DNA of 64,000 nt. It comes from Haliotis asinina. Its lineage: Eukaryota; Mollusca; Gastropoda; Lepetellida; Haliotidae. The notes under the pieces were generated by a model. It was not told the DNA's origin, made no database searches, and saw only the letters and a program-made list of their open reading frames with translations. The position numbers were made by a program, and so were the translations under genes. The stretch's first letter is position 1, and every line of letters begins with the position of its first letter. Shown one piece after another: positions 48,701 to 60,700 of the stretch. The stretch covers positions 28,401,118 to 28,465,117 of the forward strand of contig NC_090280.1 of the NCBI RefSeq assembly GCF_037392515.1. The letters run 5' to 3'.

Positions 48701-51700
48701 AATAGTAAGAATAAAAACTGTCATGTGTGGAGTAGTTTTACAATTAGATTATCTTACTGTACAAAAAGCATGGTAGTAGTACGTATTGACACGTGTATGC
48801 TGACGCCATGCCAAATAACTTCAATACAGGTTTTCGTCAAAGAATCTCATAAACAGTAATTGAGATGAGGACCCTGTGTGTGTTTAGCTACATGCTGTAT
48901 TTGTGTGTAGTGGAGCTGGAATGCTTCATGTAGTAGTAACCATATGCTTTGTTTGCCTTCAGAGTTTGGCCCAGTTTCTATCAAAGGTAAAGCAGCCTCC
49001 AATCCAGGCATGCAAATGACCTCTGACCTGCAGTTTGACAGGCTGTTGAGGTCACATGACTGTGTAACACTATTTTGGTAGATATAGCGCTAGCTTGCCA
49101 AGCTGCTTGCTGCAGGAATGTCAGCTTAGGGCACTTTTTTGAAAAAAAAATATTTTTGTGATTCAGGTATATGACGATATTGTGTTCAAGTCAATGTTTG
49201 TTTAACTTTTCTGGCATGATTTTCTGTTTCCATTTTTCAAATAAGATGCATGCAAATCCCTAAGACTGTATTTTAAACTTGCTGTCATGTATGATACTGA
49301 CATGATATTGACAGTTGTTCCATGCCAACAACGCATCTTCACATATCTCTCAAATACAAGGTAAGTTTATGAGAGGAACCTTAAGACCCATTTTTTTTTT
49401 AAACACAACATACCCAGCTTATTAGTTAGAAAACAATTTAGAATGAGAGGACTATGTCCCAATAATATCAAGCTGCGTTTGAATTTATTAATGGACTAGC
49501 TTTATTTTATCAATTTATATCTGCCTTCATAATAAATGATTAATTGGTTTATCAGTTGACTCAAACTTTCTTATTTTTTCCATGTTTTTCCCCTATTATA
49601 TTCCTTATTTTGCCAAAAGTATACTAAAATCAAACTGAAGATTGCGTGTCATACTGCTAGACTAGGCTTAGGTTATTTTTGTGCATATTCTATAGCTAGG
49701 TATTGGTAAGATTCTATAAAGGTGTTCTTATTCGTTCTGAGTATGGTAAGAGGATGTAACACACAGATACCATGTGATCTTCATCTTACAGATTTCAGCA
49801 ATGTTAGGGGAATGCTCAATAATGAGAGCTATACATGCCAAAGTATGTCAGGGTAGATCAGATTTCTTCAAACAGGTGAAATGTAGGTGACCTCAGTCTT
49901 GTGACTAATTGTTCCGTGAGTACCAGGGATATAAGTATCTGCGTCAACAACGGGTTCAAGGGCACTCCGCTCTGTCCCAGAGCAACCATTGTAAATCTGA
50001 TGACTGTAACATATGTGAGCTTGGTACATAATTTTCTACAGATTCGTTTTGTTTCTTTCCGCAGTGATAGGATTGTGCTTAAGTGTTAGTGAGCACCAGT
50101 ATGCTCAAAAGTTGTTGTAAGCACAATATTTTAAGTAAATCATGACTGATTTGCAGGTTCTAATTTGGATGAACTTGTAAATACTAATGTAGCAATGACA
50201 TCACACTCTCTTGTGGACTTATGAAGATCAGGGTTATAGCATGTCCCTAAGCAACCAAAGTTGAAGAAAATAAGAAACTCAAATGAAATTGCCTCTGGTC
50301 AGGTTAGTTCTGGTTTTCGATGATAATGGATGTATGTGTGCAGGTGTACAATTTTTGAAATTGTCTTTGTATACCATACTGCAGATTGAAGGTATCAGAT
50401 TATGAGTGTCGTAGCACTACTCTCACTTTTTCTGGTGGGGCCCAGGTTCTGCCAATCTAGTCGCAAGGATAGACCATACTAGTTATCCCCCGCTGCATGT
50501 TTAGTGCAAAGCAGGTGATATAGTGGCTCTGTCCATACGTACAGATTGGATTATCTTAAGAACTGTTGACTAGATTTTTTTCATATTTGGTATCTCGATT
50601 TATCACAGTAAAAGAGGTCTCAATCAGGTTTGGTGACCTTGGACCTTGACCTTCTTCTCAAGGTCACAAGGCAACATTAGCGTTTTACCTTGTCAGCAAG
50701 ACACTGCATTTTCTTCATATTCAACACTAAGCTTTTTCTAGGGAAGGTTCAGGGCCCAGTTGATTTGGGTGACTTTAAGTTAATTTCAAGGTCACGGCAA
50801 CTGTGCTTTTTAGGAATTTCATACACTGGTCAAGGTCTAAGTGACTCTTCAAAATATTTTTGTGTTTGAACAACTATAGTGCAAGATATCATAGAGAGCT
50901 TGAGGGTAATGTTTTTGTTGACATTTGACTTCATCTTAAACTATGACATTCACTTTCATTTCTCTTTATGTTTGATTTGATAATATGTGGCGGGTGATTA
51001 TGTGACCTTAGTGACAATGCTTGTTGTAAGTTTAATTCAGGTGATATCAGTAGTTAGGATTGCATGGTACTAATGGTATACTGGTATACTGGTATGTCGC
51101 AATATGCTTTTGAAACAATATGTATTGCAGTAATTTTTCTGAGAATTGGTATGCTGGGAGATAGAACATTTATGAAATTTTTGTGATTATCTTTATGGTT
51201 TGAATTAAAATCTACACACTTTCATTCACAACAAATGTTTTCCTTTGTTATTCAATTATAGTAGACAAACTGTAATGCAATAAACTCTGTAAGAAAAGAA
51301 AATAGAATTCGTTACTATTAACCTAATTGGGGTTATCAAAACCATAATATGTATGTTTAGGGACTTATAATGTAGAAAATAGGATTTATATGTACAATTA
51401 GTGTCATTCACTGTCAAACACTTCAGTTCATATATATTATAACATGAGTACCTGAATCGCAACACATTGCAATACATTTTATTTGCCAGTACACGGTCCC
51501 AATAGCAGTTACAATTGTTGACTTGGTAGATAGAAAGTCATTGTACCCAGATGACTTTCATTGTTGTTGTGATATGAATCACTGGATTGTCCAGTCTATT
51601 TGATTCCTTACAGTCCATAATCATGTAAGTGGAAGGTACAGAATCAAACCACCTGGCAAACAAACAAGTGATGTGTTATGATTTAAAAAAAAATCATTGG

Positions 51701-54700
51701 CTAGCCTCTTATGCATGTCAAAATTTCATCATTTGCACTTCACAGAAACTATTGTGTTTTCCCCTAAGAGAATGCATGTTGGAATTTGGAAATTATTAGA
51801 TGCCCTTTGACATCCTGCGGCCCCAGCTTCCTCCCGCTGTTACACAGTTCAAGTGACTAATCACATCGTCTGTAACCCACAAACTCTCTCATGGCTGTCT
51901 GCTTAGAAATATCACCTCTGCAAGATAATTAACATTCAAGTTGTCTTAAATGAAATAAGGTCAATGTCTTATATCCAGACACAGATTTTGAGTAAACATT
52001 GTCAAACATTTTGAATGTTTGTGTCATTTCTTCTTTCAGAATAAATCAGGAGAACTGATAGTTTATTTTGTTATTTAAGCAATACCGGTGGATTTACATA
52101 ATTTAAGTATATGTGTTGAGTCAAACAATTTGCTATATCCAGTGGTTGTAAAGAACTTTGTTATGTACAAAGTTTTGACTATGTACAGCTCAAAAATTAA
52201 TATAATCAATAAAATTATCAGTTCAGTGGTAAGTGAATTTGATAGCACTGTGTTCTTTAACCATGATTTGGCAGATGTCAAATATTGTGCTATACAGGAA
52301 GTAATTGGCATCAACATGATTCTTAAGTGGCAACACTGAGCAGTTTGAGTTTTACAGAAGATGATCAACAGCCTAGAACAATAAGGGCTGCTGTCAGGTC
52401 TGATTTGTGTCTTTAACATGTGTGCTGAAAGCCACTAATACATTTTATTACTTCTTAGAGCGTTTAATCTTAACTGTTTGAAATGATTAACTTATCACAT
52501 TTTGTGCACTCTAGTTAATATGCCTAAAGTGAGTAATCTGTTCAGCTATATGTATGTCAGCTGTTTAAGACATTATGTCACTTGTTGTTTACCATATAGG
52601 TTGTCATCATCTCCGTAGGATGTTCAGTTCTAGCACCCAAGACATCAGTTTATATTCCTAATTTTTACAACAAATGCACATATACGTAAGGAGTAAGTAT
52701 TCACTGAACTCTGCCTATTTTCATGATTTCTACAAGCTTGAATTCTTAGCTTTATATGACTTCATTTAGCTGGTATAGCTAGTCATGAGGATTTCATTAT
52801 TGGTATTGTTCAGGAAATACTGTCTTGTTCATGTGCTTAGTATCTGTACATGCTTGTCTCATTAAAGTGTAAGTATTCCATTGTGGAAATATCCGCAGTG
52901 CTTTTGCTGCTAGTTCAGCTCACAAGCAACTGTTCAGTAATCTCTCCTGAATAATCAGTCTCAAGACTGTATCAGTTTGTTAGGGGAAGATATTGAGCAT
53001 GTATACTGATCGACTGTCCTACTTTCACCATGTTATGGTTGCAGGCAACAGTGACTTACACTTTGTGCTGTTATCCACTACAGGCCATAGTGACATTGTT
53101 ACATACAGATTCATATTTCTCATAAGATGCCACTGTGACATACAGATTGTACTGGTCACCACTACAGACCACAGTGATATACAGATTATACATCTCCAGT
53201 ACAAGAAACTGTTACATACAGATTGTATTGTTCCCAGTACCACAGTCAACACTGACATACAAATTTTATTGTCCCTTACTACGGGCCATTGTGACCTACA
53301 GATTGTACATCTCCACTACAGGCCTCTGTGACATACAAATTGTACTGTGCCCAACTAAAGGCAACTATAACGTTTAGATTGTACCCTTTCCTCACTATGG
53401 GCCACAGTGATATACAGCTTGTAATCATCCAAACTGATGGGACATGATCATAAATAGCTTGTAGTACTGCAGTGTTCTGTCGTATTGATTATGGCTGTCC
53501 CTACTTTGAAAGTCTCTGCTTGTGCAAACACCTGTGATGAAGCTTAGAGTGAAAGCTGGTGGGTTGAACCCCAGTGAATTCATATCAGAGGACATTAAAA
53601 GACATTTAGCACTCTGCTTAAGAAATAGATATGAATTTCTGTCCGTCCCATCTTATTCCCTGGGGAATTAGTTACACCTGTTGCAAAGCATCCTGTTATG
53701 GTTAAAAGAGACACTGTAGTGAACTGAGTGGTTAGAATCTATCACTTGGTTGATGTCATGTCATCATAACCAAAGACTTGGGTTGCTGCTCATAATATCA
53801 ATCTCTGGATTGCATTTTCCAGTTCCATGTCATCAATGTTAACAATGTCTGTCTTTGGACATTCTTTCACCATATGTACCTGTGTTGGTAAGTTTTCCCA
53901 AAGTGGTTGACATGCATCCATTTATGCTTTCCACCCATAAGAAACTGGCAATTGAATAATGTTCAAAGCTGAGTTAAAACTCACTCACATATGCAGCCCC
54001 ACTGGAGGAGCAGGGTTCCATGCTCACCATGTTGCCTGCTGCAGGCCTTGTCACTCATGGTCTTTATCCTGAAAAACACAATTGTTCTCCTTGGCTATGA
54101 TGGATCTGATTTATCTAATGCATGTGGCATTTCAGATAGTCCTGTATGTACCAAATAAGCCCACATATATCATGTATTTGTCCTCTTCAGATATTGACAA
54201 TGATATTGATCTCAGTGTACCACCATAACATGTATTTTTGCTTCTGAAACCATGTGGACATACTTGACATTAATCTTCACTGTCACAGATCATCCAATTC
54301 ACCCGCCACTTAAACATGGTGATCCATTCAGCATCGAGATGGACGAGGCCGTGGGATGCTCCTTCAAGTTTGTCAACGGTGTTGTGCAGGTCTTTCGCAG
54401 TGAAGAGGCTATGGAAAAGAACGAGCCCATTGAGTGGCCATACCCTGACCTGAACACCTACCTTGATGACCAGAATCTCATGTATGCCTTCATCAGTGAT
54501 GGCCCTCTGTAAGTATTGATGCTGTTTCACAACAACCCTGTAAAGAGTCAGTAACCTTTGCTGATTGTGAGGGCATCTATTTGGATGTGGTTGTCACTCT
54601 GATGGCTTGTCATTATAAACACCAACATGAATAGTTAATCATAACATCAGTCACTAGACTGTGTGGTCCAGGTTTTGATGTTTACACCATTTTTTGCAGT

Positions 54701-57700
54701 ACTTAAATGAAACTGAAATATAACATTTCTTTTCTAGATTACATAACATTTATTTGTAGACTTTAAAGGAGTCCTGAATAAAGGACCTGCTAAAAAATCC
54801 AGATTCTTATGCCACGTGTAAAATATCCTGGAACACAATCCACAATGTGTTTGGAGCATCACGCCATTCATAAACCCTTGATAATTGTAGCTTTACGATA
54901 GGTTTTAACTTGTAAATTTTAGATCCTGGTTTACAAAGGCATAGTAGGCTCCGAACTTTGTGTCTGTGCTGATTTGTTCCTTATCTGAAACTGAAGCATT
55001 TCTAATGACAGTAATTGTAAGTGGTTGGAATAGTAAGTAGCCTAAAATTTGTGTTAGCAACAGACAAGATAGTGTTGAATTACTTGTAAGCAATTTGTTT
55101 GTACTTCCATTTATTGTAGACAGTTCCCCTCTTTAGCTTCAATTTGACTGTAATGCATGTTGTGCTTCAGGAAGTCCTTCTGTTACCGACGTCTCTCGTT
55201 CCTGTCATACAAATTCCAGCTACATGGTCTGCTAAATGAAATGAAGGAGTCCGCTTCGCAGAAGGAAGTTCCCCACAGAGACTTCTACAACATCAGAAAG
55301 GTCAGATTATACTCTGATACCTCTGGACTAGTGCAGAGACACATTTATTACCAAATCTGCTGACAGTGGAAATAGAGATTAATGGGACTTAATGAAGTTT
55401 CAGGCGATTCACAAAGTGACTTGTTTTATGGATTTATGGAGGAACAACTGATTTGTCTGTATATTTCATGGTCAGTTTTAGGAAAACAGGTCAAGATAGA
55501 AAATAAAAGTTTTGTTGAACACATATATTAAAATCCAAAGGTGAAAAATATTGCACAAGCAGTTTAAATCTGTTGATTTAACTTGGTACAGATAATTCAA
55601 AGTGTCTTAGGCACAGTTAGATACTCTTTGACAAGATGTGTTTGGTAGAGAAGTAAGATTGATATTCCGAAGTTGCTGTATATGTTCATATTCACATGCC
55701 CATGTATTCCACATACATGAAGTTCAGTGGTAATATAAATAGACAAAGAAAGATTGAACTATATGAAACATTCCCCTGTATATTCAGGGACTGATGTTTT
55801 AAGCCACAAGAATAAGGGGAATCGCCTTCATTTTGAGCAATGTGAGATGTTGACAAGCCGAAAGGAACATATTTTTAACTTACCTTACCATAGGTCTTAT
55901 GCATATTACCTCAAGCTTCGCTAAACAAGATCAGACAGTTTTTGATTCGCCAACCCCTCGATGGCTACCTCATGTAATCTACGAATGTAGTCACGGAAGT
56001 GACGTGATCTCCCCTCTCGTGCAAGCGCGCAGAATCCAAAATTCACTTTTACCTTTAGCGAGTGTGCGAAGGGACGTGTTGGTTTGCTGTATACCTACTT
56101 TTGTGTAGTTTCAATAAAGTTGCTACTGTTTGGTAGGTATGGTTTGTATCCCTTTGTTGTGCATGTAAAGTTAAACAAGTATTTAACTGCACTTACCTTG
56201 CTACCTCGTGTTATCTTTTTCTCACTCAGGCATGGGTTTGTCCGTGTCATGTGTGAGAGCAGCATGGCGTCCATGGGGGTAGTTTAACTTGCTGGTTGTT
56301 TTTCCTGCATGTACTTGCCCAGGTCTTTGGTTATTATGGCTTGTATGTTTCGGTATTTATCATACCTTTTTGCCATTTTACAGCGTAGTGAAGGCAGCCA
56401 TTTTGGTTGTTGCTTATCGCTGCCCCGCACTTATGGGTGTGCCTAGGGGCAGAAGTCAGCCAAAGACCCACATCCCTGGCGTCTGGATTGTGTGTCCGCT
56501 GTTTGCTCCATTGAAAATCGTTGCCAGCACTGTCAAGTATTATTGTTGGCGGACTTTAAGACTTTTTTGGCGGTGCAAAGGAGACGTTTTATGCAACGTA
56601 GAAGAAGGATGTCATCGCCAGCATCTTCCCTGGGATCTCTGCCTGATGACCAGGATCTACCACCACCTTCAGCACCGGTATCGACGCCTAGTGTGGGGCG
56701 CTCATCTATTACGTTGATGCGCTCATCTCCAGAGCCCACGTGTTCGGACACCTTCGTAGATCTCTCTCACCCGGACGCCTTATCTCATCCAGAAGTTCAA
56801 AGGCTTCTGCGGTCTCTCTTGACACCTGGCGCTGCTGTGCTTCCTACCTACGTCTTTATCTACGTTTTTCCCGAGACCAGCGTCTAGACCTACGCCAGCA
56901 CCGTTGCCGGTCCCGGCGCCTTTGCCTACGCCTGCGCCCGTGCTTACACCAGCGCTTATCCCGACACCAGCGCTTATCCCGACACCAGCGCCTATTCTGA
57001 TGCCAGCGCCTGTACCAACGCCAGTGCCGATTTTGTTACCGGACCCTGCTCCTGTGCCTACTCCTTATCGTATACCCAGGGTGTCTCATACGCTTTCTAG
57101 AGGGGAAGTGTTGCAACGCCAGTTGGATGAAGAGCGCGCCTGGCGCTTGGAGGCTGAGCACTCTTGGCGCAGGTCTCGCTCCGGGTCCCCGAGGGGTCGG
57201 CGCTTCCGTTCTCTGCATCATAGCCGGCGTCGGCGCTCCCGCTCTGGTTCCCGTTCCCCAAGGCACTCTTTAGAGGAGGACTCACGTTAGGGCACCAGAA
57301 GTAGACGTCGTATGCGTTCCCGTTCAAGATCTCCGCGGCGCTCCTCTAGGTCTCAGCGTTCGCGATCGCCGGAACCACTACAGACTTCCTTCAAGGATTC
57401 TGCTGCTAGGAGTTCTACTTCTGCCTCCACTCAGCAACAGGAATCAACCTCTGTTTCCTGGGAGGATCACGAGGAACAGTTCTTTTGTCCAGATTATGAG
57501 GAAGAAATTGGCGATGATGGTGATGGCACCTATCTACCCCTAGCTGCCATCTTTGAATGGATAGCTGATAGATTACTGGACTGTACTTCACTCTTCGCTG
57601 ATTCAAGCAACCTGGTGGCGATTCACCTGTCTCCTGAGTTACTTATCCTGCCTCATCCCATGGTGGGATGCTAGACTCGGGACTTTGCCAAATTGTCCTT

Positions 57701-60700
57701 GAATCTGACTATCAAGGCGTCCAAGTCAAAGAAATCGGATTACAATGTCCACAGCCTGGACTTCGCCGACAACGAGGCTGTGCAGGATGACTCTCTCAAG
57801 CGTTTGTCAGGTTCCACTCAGTCGTCATACAGAGTTCAGTATTCGAAGCTGGCGGCTATCGACACTGAACTGAAGCATATGCTCAAGCCTATCTCAGCGC
57901 TTGCATCAGCCACCTCCGCTGGAGCTATGGATCTGTCGGAGGATAATGCTTCGAGGGTTGATCACTTGACAACAATCTTTGCTTGGCAGGGCACATGATG
58001 ACAACTGTGCGTCGATCTGGTTTCTTGGATGCTTGTACCTGGCAAGAGGAATTCAAGCGGCAGCTACTTCGCGTGCCCTTTACTTCGACGAACCTCTTTG
58101 ACGAAAAAATCCCTACTGTGTATAAACAGCATGCTGAACTGACCAATATGGAAGTAGCATTGTTGACCTTCGGGGCTCTGGGTTCTGCCTTTTGTGGCCG
58201 AGCCAGGGGAAGTGCTAAGAGAAGATAAGTGCCTAGAAGAGAATCCATCCGATCCTCGTTTGGGAGGGGACGAGGTCGGGTCAAGGACTTGGACGTGCAA
58301 CGCAAGCCTCAGGAACGCGGCAGGGATGTGCCATCTACGCCCGGTCGAGGCAGGGGCAATCGCCCCTACTCTGGCTGCTGAAGCCAAGGACATCTACGAC
58401 TGGGATCTCCCACCCCCAGTCGTACCAGTTCATCCGACCCCTGTAGGTGGGAGACTAGGGGTCTTCTAGGCCAATTGGACATTCCTGGGAGACCCGTTTG
58501 TATGCAAGATCCTGAGAGCCGGCTACAAACTGCCACTGGCTGGAGCTCCACCTCTGACTACCACTCCCCAGTCGCAAGTGTATTCAATAGATCAACAGGT
58601 ACTTATACAAGAGAACATCGACATTTTGTTAACCAAACATGCTAAAGAGACAGTGCTAGAGCCCCATCGCTCACCCATCTTCCTGGTACCCAGGAAAGGC
58701 TCCCCCAAAGTGCGAATGATTCACATCATGGCCATCATCATCAACAGCCTGTATCTAGCCGAGCCCCGCATTTCCGAATGACGTCACTGGAACAGATCCG
58801 AGCCAAGCTGTCACCTGGAGCTTGGATGGCCAGCCTAGATTTGCAGGATGCTTACCTGCACGTTCCCATATTTCCACATCACAGGAAGTTCCTGCGTTTC
58901 ATATTCAACAGAGTACACTACCAGTGGTGTGTGCTGCCGTTTGGAATTTCTACTGCCCCGTGGCTTTTCACTCGGATCACACTGCCTGTCATCCGATTTC
59001 TGCACCTCCGGGGGATAGATTTCGATCCATACATCGACGATTGTTTTCTGAATCACTGCAATCCTCAGTTGCTACGCAAACAGCTGGACTTCTCCACCCG
59101 CCTGTTACATCAATTGGGGTGGATTATCAACTCGCACCTATCTAAGAAGACGGCCATCCTACTAGCATTGGCGACAGCGGCTAGAGTCAGTGAGATCCAT
59201 GCTCTTGACGTCACACAGATCCGCTTTGAACAGTCAAGACACAGACGAGTTCACTTGGGTCTGCTATGGGACTTTGTTGCTAAGAACTAGCTCCCCGGGC
59301 AGCCCAACAGATTGTTTTCCATTCCTCCATTGTCTACGGTCCTGGGTCATCATGACTTGGAGGAGGAGCTGCTATGTCCGGTCAGAGCTCTGAGATGTTA
59401 TATTAAAAGGTCAGCCTCTAGGAGACGGTCCCGCAAAAGGCTATTCATTCCATTTGCGTCGACTTGCAAAGGAGAGGCAAACAGGAACACGATTGCCCTT
59501 TGGCTCAGATCTACAATCCTGGCGGCCTACGACGACAAACACCTGCCTCATCCGGTAGTGAATAACCCGCACGAGATCAGGGCTCTGGTATCTACAATGG
59601 CCCTCCATCGGAATTGCACTGTACGGCAGATCATGGAGGGCTGTTTCTGGAAGTCATCAACTGTCTTCTCTTCCCACTACTTGAGGGACCTGGCATTTGA
59701 AGACGTGGAGGGATTACAGTCATTTGGTCCACTGGTGGTTGCTCAGCAACTTACCCGACCATCCGCCCATTAGGTATTAACGCTGTTACTTACCGTTGGT
59801 CTTAAGATTAACCTCACCCTCAGTGTGCGTCGGTTCTTCTTTGGAGTTCCATTGGATTACTCTTTGTCCTGTTCCAGGTGTTATCCTGCGACCGTTGGCA
59901 TTGGTTTCCCGGGTTCTCCTGATGCATGTGCACTGTTTGCTGTGGGATGGTCCTCCGGACCACCATCCATCTGTCGAAGCCATATGCATAAGACCTATGG
60001 TAAGGTAAGTTAAAAAATTATTTAAATCTAAATATTTTAGATCGGCGACTCAACGACTATCTGATCTCGTTTAGCGAAGCTTGAGGTAATATGCAAGACC
60101 TATGGTAAGGTAAGTATTTAAATATCTAAGATATTTAGATTTTAATAAATTTTACAGAAGAAATCGGTCTTTAATCATTAATACTCTTAAAATGAAATAT
60201 ACAGGAGCTCAGAGTCTCTCTTCATGCACTAATCTGGACAGATGTTATAGATGTGCATGTGCTGCATTGAATATATTTGTTTCAATAAGATAGACCATTA
60301 TATGAGGTAGTTTATATACACCATATATTCTCCATTATATTCTCCATATGAAGAGGCACATGTGTTGATTTCAACAACTTCAATGTTTTATGTGGAAACT
60401 AGGACTATGCACACTGTCTCTGATACCAAGTCCCACCCACTCACAATCTCATGTTTGTTTCAGGTGGACACTCATGTACACGCCTCCTCCTGCATGAACC
60501 AGAAACATCTGTTGAGGTTTATCAAGAAGAAAATGAAGACTAGTGAGGATGAAGTTGTGTGTAAAGACAGGAATGGTAAAACATTGACCTTGGCTGAGGT
60601 AAGATATCGAGTTAGGAGACACCTGCATGTTTGCCGTAAGGGCTGTTTGGATTCTTGGTTATATAGTTGCCTATTATACTGGTTGTAAGAGATCGAATTG

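Larger units (their letters stand above)
43610..54288 (+). other. AMPD2 intron 6 (10.7 kb)
   Basis: The largest intron placed. It carries the 36-bp minisatellite, a degenerate ~39-bp minisatellite and a dispersed repeat near 50.4-50.9 kb, listed separately. A SINE-like remnant (ATCACTGGATTGTCCAGTCT) lies near 51579-51598. A frame of unclear origin lies near 45.1-45.36 kb. The remainder is AT-rich with no exon recognised. Confidence 0.6.
55876..60115 (+). mobile_element. Fossil DIRS-like tyrosine-recombinase retroelement, ~4.2 kb, same strand as AMPD2
   Basis: The ends are inverted repeats of ~58 bp: TACCTTACCATAGGTCTTAT with TCAAGCTTCGCTAAACAAGA at the left, and the complement at 60056-60115. 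A further copy of the end sequence (ATGCATAAGACCTATGGTAA) lies just inside the right end, at about 59983-60010, as expected of the internal complementary region of DIRS elements. Parts in order are gag-like, reverse transcriptase and tyrosine recombinase. Not all usual parts of the family are recognisable. The element is broken, with several breaks, but both ends persist, so it is probably younger than the other retroelement relics here. The family gives no target duplication. Confidence 0.85.
55301..60463 (+). other. AMPD2 intron 8, largely a DIRS-like insertion
   Basis: About 4.2 kb of the 5.2-kb intron is the retroelement at 55.88-60.11 kb. The flanks are AT-rich with nothing else recognised. 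Confidence 0.7.
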
